Assembly: GCF_030272615.1 (NCBI RefSeq)
Contig: NC_081412.1
Coordinates: 100,811,796-100,875,795 of the forward strand
Length of the DNA stretch: 64,000 nt
Origin: Cryptomeria japonica
Lineage: Eukaryota; Streptophyta; Pinopsida; Cupressales; Cupressaceae
Reading direction: 5' to 3'
The notes below the pieces were generated by a model. The model worked only from the letters and a program-made list of their open reading frames with translations. It ran no database searches and had not been told where the DNA came from. Below are positions 12,330 through 23,770 of the stretch, in pieces (within the stretch, counting starts at the first letter, position 1; every line of letters starts with the position of its first letter). The position numbers and the translations under genes are program-made.

Positions 12330-12620
12330 AAAGGGGGGCTTCAGCCCCTGCAAGGAGACCCATAGGGCGGCCTGCCCACGCATTGGGCCGCAACCCATAG
12401 GGGTAACGGCTTCAGTAGTTCCCTATGGGCAGTGTCCCATTGCGGCGGTCACGGCCGCACTGTGGGCTGCAACCCATAGGGGTAATAGCTTCAACTGTTC
12501 CCTATGGGCGGCATCCCATAGTGGCGGCAACAACCATACTGTGGGTCGTGACCCATACGGCTCGGCTGCGGCTGACCCTTACGGGGAGCCCCATAATACC
12601 AGCCGCCGCTTCAAACCCTT
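12330..12620. repeat. GC-rich block with two imperfect direct repeats and CCCATAGGG/CCCTATGGG palindromes
   Basis: Two related units of about 80-90 bp start near 12380 and 12460, each with GGGC(C/T)GCAACCCATAGGGG ... TTCCCTATGGGC. Within each unit CCCATAGGG and CCCTATGGG are inverted, giving potential 9-bp stems with loops of about 18 bases. A further frame on the plus strand (12425-12736) has no known motif. The block stands out sharply from its AT-rich flanks. Confidence 0.7.
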
Positions 12621-12750
12621 GCCCCCTCTATGGCTTCCCTTCCAATGACTCTGCCGCCCTGCCTCCACTTCGGTCACCGCCTCATGACCGTCGTACCTGC
12701 ATTACACACACAAAACACACACACTCACAAAAATAAAAGAGAGAAATATT

Positions 12751-12917
12751 AAACCCTGACCCAATTTCGGGTTAGTGTAAAAGAAAAAGAGAAAGAAAGG
12801 ATTTTTAAATAATAAGAATATGCAACCCTAACCCAATTTCGAGTTAGGGTTAGCATTTTAAAAATAAGAGTATGTTAGTAATGCAACCCTAGCCCATATT
12901 CGGGTTAGGGTTAGCAT
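12751..12917. repeat. Three telomere-like palindromic units
   Basis: Imperfect palindromes at 12751-12778, 12821-12856 and 12881-12917, each AACCCTAACCC-AATTTCG-GGTTAGGGTTAG with small changes. They are separated by A/G-rich spacers. The arms resemble (C/T)TAACCC telomere repeats, but two units per arm can arise by chance or from an LTR end. Confidence 0.7.
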
Positions 12918-13740
12918 AGAAAAATAAAATAAAGATTTGAATTTTTAGTTTTTATTATAATTTTTAAACTTAGGGTTTATTTGTAAGTCGAATTAATTTA
13001 TTTAGTTGGTATAGTTGGGTTAATTTATAAAAAAATATAATATGTATACATGGGTATAAATTTAGATTTGTTTATCCAATTGTTGATATATATATTTTTT
13101 ACATATGCTATATTTATACATATAGGTATATATATAAATATATATAGATACACAAGAAGTTAAGTTGAAAACCTATTTAATTTTTTTTTTATTAATTAAT
13201 GAACGCGGAAGTAATAATTCGATCCCTTTTTCCTATTAGTAGAATTTTAAATTGGGGGAATTAATTTTATATAGTTCTAATATTGCAATTATTGACGTAA
13301 TTTTATCATGGATCATTAATAAGGATATTTCATAGATAATTTTTGTATTTAATTAAATATGGACGTCAAGTTAAATTTAAATTGGGGGAAATTTATAAAT
13401 GAGAATTATTAATTATTTTATACGAATTTTTAACCTATGAGGCCAATTTTGACCAGATTATTTAATCGTCGAAATTTGAAGGTTTAGGGGAGATTAAAAT
13501 TGGCTATAGTATATGTAGTCACATAAATCTGTCCACTTAATTAAATGAATACTTAGTATTTATTTGATTATTTAACCATCAATTAATAATTAATTAAATT
13601 AATATTTAATTAATTCATCTTAACCCTCTTCTCCTATTAATTAAATAAATTATTCAATTTATTTGATTTAATTCACTTAACCAAATTCATACCATTAATT
13701 AAATAAATAAATCATATTTGTTTAATTAAATCTTCTCTCA

Positions 13741-13860
13741 CATTTAAATAAATTAATATTTATTTAAATCCCCCAAAATCCCACCTCTCACATTTAAATA
13801 AATTAATATTTATTTAAATCCCCCAAAATCCCACCTCTCACATTTAAATAAATAAATCAT
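13741..13860. repeat. 50-bp tandem repeat, two exact copies plus a partial
   Basis: Positions 13741-13790 and 13791-13840 are identical (CATTTAAATAAATTAATATT ... CCACCTCTCA), and a partial third begins at 13841. Exact identity implies a recent duplication. Confidence 0.95.
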
Positions 13861-14380
13861 TTATTTAAATCACCTTTATCCTCCACCCACTTGTATTTTC
13901 CTACAAAAGCAAGTTGCACAACTATTTTAAATAAATTATTTATTTAAAATCCTATTTATCCTCACCCACTTGAAACCTTTAATGGTTTCCCTTAAAGTAT
14001 TCAAACTTGATGGCTTTAAAGTCTTCAAACTTGATGGCTTCCTTCTATAGTCTTCTTAAGACTTTAATGGTTTTCCTTAAAGTCTTCAAGCCTTTAATGG
14101 TTCCCCTCAAAGTCTTCAAGAATTTTAATGCTTTATCTTCCTTTTTCTCATTTAAATAAATTAATATTTATTTGAATATTTATCCAAATACAACTTGCAC
14201 ACATTTATTGAAATAAATGAATTTTTATTTTAATAAAATCCTATTTTCCCTCACCCACCAAATCCACTTGCAAAATCTAATCCCCTTCTAGATTCTTCTA
14301 ACCCCTTCCTAATTAACTTAATCCATCCCCTAATTATTGTCACATTCCTAAGCAAAATGGAGTCACTTCTCAAAGCCTAA

Positions 14381-14562
14381 AAGTCTTGGATAACCTTTGA
14401 AAGCTTCCAACCTTCAACCACTAAATGTCTCAAAGTCTTGGATAACCTTTGAAAGCTTCCAACCTTCAACCACTAAATGGCTCAAAGTCTTTGATAACCA
14501 TTGAAGGCTTTCAACCTTCAACCACTTAATCCCCAAAGTCTCCAATAACCATTAATGGTTAC
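14381..14562. repeat. 52-bp minisatellite, about 3.5 copies
   Basis: Units start at 14381, 14433, 14485 and 14536 with AAGTCTTGGATAACC(T/A)TTGA and CTTCAACCACTAAATG in each. Copies 1 and 2 differ at about one base; later copies diverge, giving a gradient of decay. Confidence 0.9.
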
Positions 14563-14921
14563 CTCAAACCCTCCCACATGGTTAAAACATTTGTTTTGAC
14601 TCAACCTCTACCCAACCCAAGGGTCTCATCAAGCCTTTAATGCTTTGACCATGATTATCTCTTAATCATTTGCACAAAGGTTTATCCTTGCATTAACTCC
14701 TAATCCAGTGGGTAATCCTAATTTAGGCTTGACCCTTACCTTCTAGATAACCATGAGGTCTCCTCAGGCATTTAATGCCTCCAACCTCTTCTCTCAACCC
14801 AATCTTATGTTGACACTTGTCACCATTTCATTGGTGCAAATTGTGCACATGGATCCCCAACTTTCAAGCTTGACCCTTGATTAAACCTTTCAATCCTGGC
14901 CATCCATTGCTCCATTTTTCC

Positions 14922-14930
14922 TATAAATAG
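14922..14930 (+). promoter_or_regulatory. Candidate TATA box
   Basis: TATAAATAG followed by AGCCCATTCC, as in plant LTR promoters. The only support for use as a promoter is its match to consensus and its position inside an LTR-like stretch. Confidence 0.4.
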
Positions 14931-15904
14931 AGCCCATTCCTTCATAATCTAGATCCTGAAAACTTGTATGCATTTAGGCTATAGACATTTTTAGAGAGCA
15001 TTTAGCATAAGCAATCTAACATCTTATCATTTTTGGTTAAAATATATCATTTTAGCATCAATAGCATAGTATTTAGCTTTTCATTTCATATTTGAAGCTT
15101 AATATTAAATCTCAATCCTCCATAAGCATCCATAGTGCAAAAAGCTGCTGAGAGCTACACTATTTTGGAACTTGGAGAGGAGAGGAACAAGGGAGAAGGA
15201 ACTAAGAGTATGTTAGGAGGTATTTGGAGATGCCTCATCATGTTTGCTTTGATAGTTAAATATGCTTGCATGCTTGTAGTCTCTCTTTTGGAATGCCTTC
15301 ATATGTTTTAGTTTTTGATTGACTAACTCTAACGTCTTGTGTGTTTTGTGTTGTTTGATCATAAACTAACATTGTGCCATTTAGGAGGGCGTCAGTATAA
15401 ATTAGATTTATTTGGCAAATAACATTATTAATTTTGAAACCTTATTGGCTAAATATAAATAACAAATTTTGTGTGTGCTCGATTAATTAAATTGTAGATT
15501 TAAGATATCTGCATCATTATTCAATTAGCTGGAATAATTTAAGTGCAATTTAGATATTTAATTTTCCCTCGACTTTAATTAGCGGCAATATAATTAGGTT
15601 AATTAAATTAACTAATTAAATTGTGAGGACCCTCTTAGGGAATAATTAGTCCTGATTAATTAATGTCACTTTTATGAGTGAGTTAATTAATCCAATGTTA
15701 GTGAACAATTCTACCTACATCTTAGTTAAGACAAAACTCTATTGATTTCATTTTAGTGTAGACTATTTTGAGAGTTTATGTTGTTGAAGAAAAAAAAAAT
15801 TGTTGTTCTATTTTTTTCAAAAAGTTTGGGCATGACATTCTATTCCTCTTGTTGTAAATGAAGATAAGATGTGAAAGTTTGATCAACTAGACTAGGAGAT
15901 GAAC

Positions 15905-16227
15905 TGTTAGAGTTATCATGTATTAGCTAATAATTATTTATTTAATTATTAGTCTATTATCCTCTATGCTTAAGCTAAACTTAGGCATTTAATAATATGG
16001 TAGGTATTAGAATAATTCTAATTATTAAATACCCTGTATCCCTTTAGGGTTGCATATTCTCCTTTTATAAGAATTGTATTATACTTTTTTATTTTATTCC
16101 CTCTCTAAATGATAATCTTTTTCTTCAGAGCCATTATTGGTTTTTTGCCTCCATTCTTTTCTTATGATAGGTATTTTTCTTGTAGGTGTTCTTGGGATCT
16201 CTGAAGTTGTATTTCTCAACTTCTTCA
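15905..16227 (+). repeat. 5' LTR of TE3
   Basis: TGTTAGAGTTATCATGTATT ... CTCAACTTCTTCA, 323 bp, TG...CA. Its first 90 bp match 35611-35702 closely. A TTTTATAAG motif near 16063 is a plausible TATA box. Confidence 0.85.
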
Positions 16228-16239
16228 TGGTATTAGAGC
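16228..16239 (+). promoter_or_regulatory. TE3 primer-binding site
   Basis: TGGTATTAGAGC immediately after the LTR; one mismatch to TGGTATCAGAGC, the complement of plant initiator-Met tRNA. Confidence 0.8.
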
Positions 16240-17384
16240 CTACATCTACTATTACTTGTTCTTGATTTTTTAGAAGATTTTTTGGAGGCCATGGTTTCAA
16301 GTTTTTTCAGAGTTCTTATTTGCATCTAGGGTGCTTCTTTGTTTCTGGGAATTTTGGGCTCAAACAAACCTCACTATTGAGCTCAAAATACTCGAATACC
16401 CCCATTTTCATCTTAAATTTGTCTAATTTGGACAACTTTGGCTTTGGCAAAAAATTTGGTTTATGCCCTTATTAGGCATGAATTTCGAGAAAAAAATATA
16501 TTAAAAAAAAACTCCTAGACAACACTAGTGGCCGCCGACGGTTTCTTAACCACCGTAGCCAGCTTCAGTAGTTACCATCGACCATCACAATAGTTTTCTA
16601 AACCACTTCCCTCACCACTTGGAAGCCCCACCAACCTGTCGGTCCCTGCTCTGTCACCCCACTGCCAGTCTGCCTCCACTGCCCGACTACCCTTCACAAC
16701 CTCTGTCGCTACTCTGCCCTACCACTAGGAGGGTGGGATTTAATTTTTTTTAAAAGGCCTATTTGACCTAGAGGTGGTTTTTTCATCATAAGTTGGGCAA
16801 ATAGAATCATATTTTTGAAAACAAATAGGCGTTGAAACTCTTTGAGCTCTTTCCAAATCTGGAGGTGAGGTTTGCATTTTTTTCCATTTTCTACCTATTT
16901 TTTGTTGTCAAAGTTGGAGCTTTTTTCTACTCTCCAGGAGCCATAACTTGGGCAAATAGAGTCATTTTTCAAAAAATGAATAGGTGTCGGAAAGGTCTTG
17001 AAGATCCCTATTCAGATTTGGGGTTCATTGTTCCATAAATTTTACCAGGTACATAAGATATTGTCTGAAGCATTTTTTTGCTCTTTCCTTTATTTCTGGC
17101 TTTCAGATTGTACTGGGTTATGGTTTTTCATATTGTGGAGGGTGTTATTTTCTACTTTCTGTAATTTACTTCTGAAAATTAGAACACCTAAAACTCAAAC
17201 AATAAACCCCTTCTGCTTCCTCTATCTAGTCTAAAAGATCACTTAATTAAAAAACACAAGAGGAGGAGCAAGTACAGGTACACATGGAAAATTCTTCAGT
17301 TAAGCTTCTTACATCATAAAACTATCATATCTAGAAATCTCATATGACGAGGCTTCTTAGATCAAGAGGGTTGAGGGTTGTGGC
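16240..17384 (+). other. TE3 leader, no intact frame
   Basis: About 1.1 kb between PBS and gag. Contains a GC-rich, Pro/Thr-like stretch (16520-16740, GGCCGCCGACGG and CCACTGCC repeats). Two similar passages of CATAA(C/G)TTGGGCAAATAGA(G/A)TCAT (near 16789 and 16942) make a short direct repeat. No protein is recognised. Confidence 0.4.
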
Positions 17385-18250
17385 CCTATTTTGATGAGGC
17401 TAAACCTTAGTTGCAGCGTCCTTTTGAGATTCTTCAACACAAGAATAAGATGGATGAGGCTATGGGTGTCATCTCCTTACATGTTTCAGATAGCTCGCTT
17501 TTTCACCTTGAGGGTTTACTCACTCCTCGAGATATGTGGTCCAAGTTTGCCGATCTTTTTGGTACCATCAATGAGTTCAGAGCATTATAGATTGAGGCAT
17601 AACTCTCTTCTTTGTTACCTAAGTCTTTTCCTCGCATTGAGGACTTCCTGAACAAGTTTAAAACCACCAAATCTATCCTACACAATTGTGGTAAAAATAA
17701 GACAGATATAGAGTGTATCTTCCTGATTCTCTCTAATATTCAAGGTCCCTATCAGATATTTGCTTCTACATTTTATTATACTATAGATGCCTTGGGTGCA
17801 TGCTTCACCATGCCTATATTTGATGTGTTCTATGATCGCTTGACTCGTGAGTAGGCTCACCTATCTTAGTTGGACACTCTAATAGGATCAAAGAGCAAAG
17901 CATTGGTTACACAAACATCTAAAGAGAACAAGAAGTAGAAACTGAAGCCTAGGAAGGATTTAGCTAGCAAGGAGAGTCCCTCCAAGCCACCACCTAAGTC
18001 TGATTCTAAACTGAAGTCATGTCCCAAACAAGAGAAATCTTCTAAGTCTGGTGAGTCTTCCTCCAAGACTAAGAAGAAATCAAATGAACTTTGTAGTTTC
18101 TGTGGCAAGGAAGGACATCTAGTTTCCTGATCTTGGAAACAATTAGAGGCTTTGGAGGAAGCCATGCAAAAGCATCATATTTATTCTCCTCAACTTCCTT
18201 CTTCCTCTTCTACAGGGAAAGGACATGCTCTTTCTGCATGAGCTATTACT
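17385..18250 (+). pseudogene. TE3 Gag (copia, UBN2-type) with zinc knuckle
   Basis: Read through its stops, the frame gives the copia Gag pattern: a short helical start near 17400, HLEGLLTPRDMWSKFADLFG (about 17503-17562), then IEDFLNKFKTTKSILHNCG in 17612-17854. A basic, Ser/Lys-rich linker follows, and a knuckle CSFCGKEGHLVS near 18092 whose final Cys is lost beside a stop. In-frame stops at about 17588 and 17600, and after 17852. Gag would form the particle shell and bind RNA. It is not functional here. Confidence 0.75.
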
Positions 18251-20981
18251 TCTTCATCCACTTGGATTATTGTTTTAGGGGCTTCTCACCACATGACACA
18301 CTCTAAGTAGCTTGTTACATCACTTTCTCATAGTGATACTTTACAGATTGTAGTTGGTGACTCAGCATAACTTTCAGTTTCAAGTTTAGGTATTGTTCCA
18401 TCAACAGGTGGTTGTATTCAGGATGTTCTTTTGGTTCTTGACATTTTGACAAACTTCCTCTCTGTTTATCAAATTTTTCATTCTGGCTCTAGTAAAATAG
18501 TTGAGTTCTCACCACATGATGTGGTTATTAGAGATCTCCATGATCCTAATTTGGTTGTGGCTACTAGCAGTGTTGATCTCGATTCTCATTTATACATGTT
18601 TGATGGCTTTGAGAGTCTAGATGGTTCAAGTGTTTCTCTTGTAGCGCATGCAAATTTAGTGAGCAAACTTTGGGATGAGCATTTTGGCCATATCAATTAC
18701 AGATACTTACAACAGATGAGCACATTGCACTTGTGATTGTGCTCCCTCATATATCCTATACTGATGGTGTATGTTGAGGTTGTGTACTTGGAAAGCATCA
18801 CCAAGATCCTTTTCCTATAGGTAGAGCCACACATGGTAAGGTACCCTTGGATTTGATACACAATTATCTTATGTTATTTCCAACTCCATCTTTTTCAGGG
18901 TCCAAGTATGTGCTCACATTCATTGATGACTTCTCCAGACATACATGGGTGTACTTTTTCAAGTACAAGTCTGATTTTTCTGATTTGTTTTGAGTCTTTA
19001 AGACATTTGTAGAGAAATAGTTTGGTCTTTCTATTCAGAGGATGTGCACAGATAATGGGAGAGAATATGTGAATCACGCTTTTATTGATTTCTGCACAGA
19101 GTATGGTTTGCAGCATCAGTTATCAGTCCTCACACTCCTTATCAAAATGGTGTTGTTGAGAGAAAGAATAGAACACTACGGGAGATGGCCAATTGTATGC
19201 TTCAGTCACATTCTATGCAACCTACTTTTTGGGCTGAGGCAGTTAATTGTCCCTCTTATATTTAGAATCGGATGCCTCATAAGGCATTGTGCCAGATGAT
19301 TCCTTAGGAGGCTTGGTCCCATGTTAAGCCTAATGTTTCATCATTCCATGTTTTTGGTAGTGAGGCTTGGGCATTTATTCCAAATGATTAGAGGAAGAGT
19401 TGGCCACTCATATTTATTGGCTACTGTGAGGATGTTAAGGCGTACACATTGTTTGATCCCAATTCTCAAGAGGTCCTATTTAGGCGGGATGTCTAGTTTG
19501 ATGAGTGCCTTCCTTTGATGGATTCTCCATCACCAAATTCTCCCTCACTGCCTCCACCCTCTTCATATTTTGAGGATGGTGAAAATGATGGTCTGCCATC
19601 ACCACCACCACCCACAGCTCAGCCTTTGCCCAAGTGGGCTCGATTTACAGTTGATGTCGCTAGTTCTATGGTAGTTGATCCTTCAGATTCTCATCATACT
19701 CGTGCACAGACATATGGTTTGAGTCTTTTCAGTCATACCATTTCAGATGATCCTTAGAAATTTTTAGAGGTGATAGGTCACCCAGAGTGGGATAGGGCCA
19801 TAGATGAGGAGTATTCTTCTTCGATGAAGAATCATACTTGGGATCTTTTTACTCTTTCGAAAGGAATAAAGTTGGTTTTGTGCAAGTGGGTGTACCATAC
19901 TAAGTATGTTGTAGATGGTTCTATTAATAAGTGTAAGGCTTGGATTGTTGCAAAGGGGTTTTCTCAGGTGGAGGGTATTGATTACTCTTAGACCTTTTCT
20001 CCTATCACCAAGATGAATTCTATTTGCTTTGTACTTTCAATTGTAGCTTCACAAGGATGGACAGTTTTTCAGATGGATGTGAAGAGTGCCTTCTTGCATG
20101 GAGACCTTCATGAGGAGATCTATATGGAGCGGCCTCATGGATTTTTGTAAGATTCCTCTTTAGTTTGTAGACTTTGGCATTCATTATACGGTCTCAAACA
20201 AGCCCCTCGAGCCTGGTATGAGAAGATGGACTCCTTCTTGCTCTCTATACTATTCACACATTGTCATTTCAATCCCACAGTTTATATTTAGTGTTAGGGG
20301 GATGATATAGTTATCCTTGTGCTATATATTGATGATCTCATCATTACCAGTAGCTCATCCTCCTTGATTCAAGATATTTAGAGAGATTTGATGGAGCAGT
20401 TTGAGATGACAGATCTTGGCCTTCTACACTATTTTTTGGGCCTACAGGTTATTCAATCTTCTGATGGGATTTTGATGCTTCACTAGAAGTATGCTCTTGA
20501 TATGCTTCACAGATTTGACATGCTTGCTTGCAAGCCTACACCCACACCTTTTCAATCAAGTGTTATTTTGTTTTCCACTTGTTCTACACCTTATGTGGAT
20601 CCTACCTTATACAAGCAGTTGGGTGGTAGTTTGTTGTATCTGACACATACATACCCTAATCTTTCCTTTGTGGTTGGTCTTGTCTCTAGGTTGTCCCATG
20701 ATCCTCATGAGAGCCATTGGAAAGATTCCAAACATATTTTGAGGTACATTCAGGGAACTATACTTCAGGATTCCCTCACATTGTTGGCTTAACTGACTCA
20801 AATTGGGTTGGTGATACTCATGATCGGAAGTCTACTTTTGGCTTTGTTTTTTGTTTTGGTTATGGCCCTATCACATGGTCTTGCAAGAAGCAGTCGGCTC
20901 TTGCCTTATCATCTATAGAGGTTGAGTACTGAGCAACAGTGTTAGATAGTCATGAGGTTTTATGGCTTCGACAGTTGATAA
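18251..20981 (+). pseudogene. TE3 Pol: protease, integrase, RT and start of RNase H
   Basis: Domain order is that of Ty1/copia. Protease: WIIVLGASHHMT at 18263, with the catalytic Asp replaced by Val. Integrase: pre-integrase WDEHFGHINYRYLQQM near 18670 and CVLGKHHQDPFP near 18781, core FIDDFSRHTWVYFF near 18922 and CTDNGREYV near 19045. RT: CKWVYHTKYVVDGS near 19878, QMDVKSAFLHGDL near 20071, active site YIDDLIIT near 20326. RNase H: GYGPITWSCKKQSALALSS near 20860, then LWLRQLI at the break. Many stops (several TAG where copia elements have Gln) and frameshifts near 19120-19520. The break at 20981 is the TE4 insertion. Confidence 0.85.
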
Positions 20982-21304
20982 TGTTGGCATTTGCATGAAG
21001 ATTTCATTAATGATATGTTATGTTGTCATTGATGTCAATTGAATTGGTAATGGTATTTATTATATTGCTGATATTGTTGTTTTTGATATTGTCGTGTAAC
21101 TAGTAGGAAGAGCTTTGAGGAAGATGTTGTAAACCGGTATATAAGTATGTGAGTTGAACCGGTAACCAGTGTATAAAGTTAAACCCTTTTTATGCAATAT
21201 AACCAGTAAACCCTACCATTTGTTTTTGTTAAACCCTAACCAATTAAGTTTATTGAAATGGTTATGTTGGTTTATTATCTGATGATGAGCGGTAATGATG
21301 GTGA
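20982..21304 (+). repeat. TE4 5' LTR, left part
   Basis: TGTTGGCATTTGCATGAAGA matches the 3' LTR start at 33630 (TGTTGGAATTTGCATCAAGA) and stays alignable to GGTGA at 21300-21304, where TE5 begins. Confidence 0.9.
21300..21304 (+). other. Target-site duplication of TE5 (left copy GGTGA)
   Basis: GGTGA here and at 28065-28069 exactly flank TE5. The uninterrupted 3' LTR of TE4 has a single GGTGA near 33950, as expected for the empty site. Confidence 0.95.
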
Positions 21305-21363
21305 TGTTGGCATATGGACACTCCAATGAGACATTGTGTGTGATTGAAGGTTTTGTCATTGAT

Positions 21364-21534
21364 GGCAACCTTGCAATCCTATGGCATCAGCAAGACACTA
21401 TACTAGCTAAGCATTACACAGGCAACCTTGCAATCCTATGGCACCGGCAAGACATTATACTAGCTAAGCATTACACAGGAAACCTTGCAATCCTATGGCA
21501 CCGGCAAGACATTATACCAGCAAAGCATTATTCA
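21364..21534 (+). repeat. 57-bp tandem repeat in TE5 U3
   Basis: Units begin at 21364, 21421 and 21478, each GG(C/A)AACCTTGCAATCCTAT ... AGCATTA. The same three units occur in the 3' LTR (27189, 27246, 27303). TE10 LTRs have a single shortened unit. Upstream-of-TATA repeats of this kind can act as enhancers; that role is inference. Confidence 0.9.
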
Positions 21535-21708
21535 AACAAGACAGTACACCGGCATCAGCAAGATCACTCTACACCGGCACCGGCACAGATGATGTATACC
21601 GGCACAGAAAAGAACATGTATACTGGCACTAAGGCCGATGGGATTTTTGTTATGTAATATTTTGTTTATTATTGTAAGCAGAATTGGAAAATTGTAAAAT
21701 GACTCTTG

Positions 21709-21718
21709 TATATAAAAG
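21709..21718 (+). promoter_or_regulatory. TE5 LTR TATA box
   Basis: TATATAAAAG, conserved in the 3' LTR (27534-27543) and, as TATATATAAG, in both TE10 LTRs (44408 and about 50146). Confidence 0.65.
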
Positions 21719-22237
21719 AGATCATTGTAGTCATTTGTAGGATATGGATAGGAAGCATAAAATATTATAAGACCTAATGTGCAAATTGTAGGTCAAGGGT
21801 ATATGTAAAGAACAGAGCAAGAACCAGTACTGAATCTGGCATTGAAGATGGTATTGTAAAGCAGTACAGATCATTGGATTTGCATAATCCTCATTGTAAG
21901 TTAGTGTGACTTCTTATTGAGCAGTGAGCTCTAGGCAGTCGGCCTTCCTGCATGTGCAGGCCCCTATTGTAAGTAATATTCTCTTATTGGCCAGTAAGTG
22001 AATATTGTGGGTCACAAATCCCACCGAGGTTTTTCCCACACCAGGTTTCCTCATTAAACATCTTGTGTTATGGTGTTCTTTTCATGTGGATGTTTTTGAT
22101 TCTGTTATTTACATTAATTCTTTCATACTGGTATATTGTTACTTTATGTTCTGCATATTCAATTTTAAGAAAATTTCATTACCGGTCAGATACAGATTCA
22201 CCCCCCCCTTCTCAGTATCTGTGGGAACCCTAACAAT

Positions 22238-22249
22238 TGGTATCAGAGC
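22238..22249 (+). promoter_or_regulatory. TE5 primer-binding site
   Basis: TGGTATCAGAGC, three bases after the LTR end; complementary to plant initiator-Met tRNA. The leader motif AAGCCTAACAACTTGAGGAA follows at 22268. Confidence 0.92.
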
Positions 22250-22306
22250 CTAGTTCTCTATTTTCAGAAGCCTAACAACTTGAGGAAGATCTTGACACCA
22301 GTAAAA

Positions 22307-23464
22307 ATGGAAAATCTGATGAAGCAACTTGAAGGAGCTCTTACTGACTATGATGCAGAGAAGTTGAAAAATATTAAATTAGAAGATGATTTAAAAGCAA
22401 CTCAAGACATTATTTAGGCACTTCAAGAAAATCTTACTGTTACAAGAAATAAGAGAAGAGGACTTTGTGAAAAATTGCAAAATGAGAATGATGAAAAGGA
22501 ATCACTAAATGATATGATAAGCAAATTGAAACAAGAGATCATGACAACAAAAAATGAAATGCAGGATATGACTATGAGATTTTGCAAAGAGATTGAGGAC
22601 AAAAAGAAGAATGAAGAAGAATTGACCAGAAGACTAAGTGATACAGCAAAGGAGAACACAAGACTTAGCTATGAAAATGACATGTTGAAGACAAATCTGA
22701 TGCATACTCAGAATGACTCGAATGAACTAATGAGACAAAAAGAAATTTTGGAAAGGGAATTGGAAACTACAAATCAACACAAAGAAAAATTCAAGAAAAG
22801 CTCAGAAGAACTTTGTACCTTATTGAAGAATCAAAAACCCAAAGGTGATACTTCTGGAATTGGATTTGAAGTTGGAGAAAACTCTGGTACTGCAAATACC
22901 CAGAATCACAACAAACCAGTAAGACCTTCTAATACTTACAAATTCAATGGAAAATGCTTTAACTGTAATAAATATGGTCATAGGGAAAATGAATGTAGAT
23001 CTAGGAATTATCAGAATATCAATCCTCCTACCGGTCAATGCTCCAAATGCAACAAAATTGGTCATAACTCTAAAAATTGCAGAATGAATGTAAGATGTTA
23101 TGTTTGTGGAAGATTTGGTCATTTATCAAATAAATGTAGAACACAAACCGACATAGGTTATGGGAAAGACATTCAGAAAATGAATGCAACTTGTTATGCA
23201 TGTAACAAGATTGGTCATATTGCTAAATTTTGTAGAAGTAAAGGTACACCGATAGATAACAGAAGTACTAGCTTGAAAGGTAAAGAAAAGGTTGAAGAGG
23301 TTAAGCAAGAATTTTCAAAGCAATGGATTAGAAAAGGTAATCTAAAAATTGGGGATACTCCTCCACCAGTTGAACCAACAAATGCTTCACCGGCAGGACA
23401 ATATGATGCTCCACCGGCAGGATAGAACAATGCTCCACCGGCAAGATGTTCTTCATCAAATTGA
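22307..23464 (+). pseudogene. TE5 Gag: coiled coil plus four CCHC zinc knuckles
   Basis: Start chosen at ATG 22307 because TE10 has the same MENLMKQLE start at the same distance from its PBS. About residues 1-180 are Lys/Glu/Asn-rich with heptad-like Leu/Met spacing (coiled coil). Four knuckles follow: CFNCNKYGHRENEC, CSKCNKIGHNSKNC, CYVCGRFGHLSNKC and CYACNKIGHIAKFC, all with intact CX2CX4HX4C. The tail carries PPAG/APPAG repeats. Lesions are only in-frame TAG codons at 22415 (TE10 has CAA) and 23423 (TE10 has CAG); the natural end is TGA at 23462. Gag would coat element RNA. Four knuckles is more than the usual one in copia Gag. Confidence 0.88.
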
Positions 23465-23770
23465 AGAAAATTATCTTGAGGGTTTGGCAATCAAATGACA
23501 CATGTGCTATTATTCCCTCGGTTAGAGAAAAGAAGTTGAAAAACATTCATTACCGGCAAATAAAGTTAAGCTAATACATTGTTGGCAAGCAATTACTGTG
23601 GTAGGTAGCAGAAAAGACTTTAAAAAATAAGGTTTTTGGCTCCATTTCATTTCACTGTGAATTCAAACTTTCAGAGAGCGTGAAGATTTCCAAGCTAAGG
23701 CATTCCGAGCAAAGAGGCAAAGCACTTCAGCAATCAATCCATCCAAGGGCAGAAAAAGGTATTTATCATC
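23465..23770 (+). other. Spacer between Gag and ORFX in TE5
   Basis: About 300 bp without a frame, alignable with 46109-46411 of TE10 (TTTTTGGCTCCATTTCA(T/C)(T/C)TCACTGTGAATTCAAA in both). The conservation suggests a function such as a splice or internal start region; none is proven. Confidence 0.45.

Larger units (their letters stand above)
12918..15904. other. AT-rich LTR-like stretch with minisatellites, no gene
   Basis: No coding frame. Long runs of TTAATTAAATAAAT-type sequence (13540-13880), then pyrimidine-rich CCCAAAATCCCACCTC blocks, two minisatellites and a good TATA box at 14922. This composition would fit U3-R-U5 of a Ty3/gypsy LTR or a large derivative, but no second copy is present, so the call is tentative. 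Confidence 0.35.
21305..22235 (+). repeat. TE5 5' LTR
   Basis: TGTTGGCATATGGACACTCC ... GGGAACCCTAACA. Contains a three-copy 57-bp repeat in U3, a TATA box at 21709 and the poly-C tract (about 22198-22208) followed by TTCTCAGTATCTG. It differs from the 3' LTR by a few percent by eye, many differences being C/T at CCGG sites. Confidence 0.95.

Noticed and set aside
12425-12736. 103-codon plus-strand frame in the GC-rich block
   Set aside because: It runs through the imperfect direct repeats and palindromes, has a low-complexity Pro/Arg/Thr composition and no motif.
12751-12917. Interstitial telomere sequence
   Set aside because: Only about two units per arm, arranged as palindromes rather than head-to-tail TTTAGGG arrays; not evidence of a chromosome-end fusion.
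21364-21534. Possible CRISPR-like array of regular repeats
   Set aside because: The 57-bp units are contiguous with no spacers, lie in an LTR, and the genome is a plant.
22423-22659. Ser/Phe-rich minus-strand frames opposite Gag and ORFX (also 23947-24336, 26225-26686, 45131-45325)
   Set aside because: They lie exactly antisense to the better-supported zinc-knuckle and coiled-coil frames and mirror their codon pattern.
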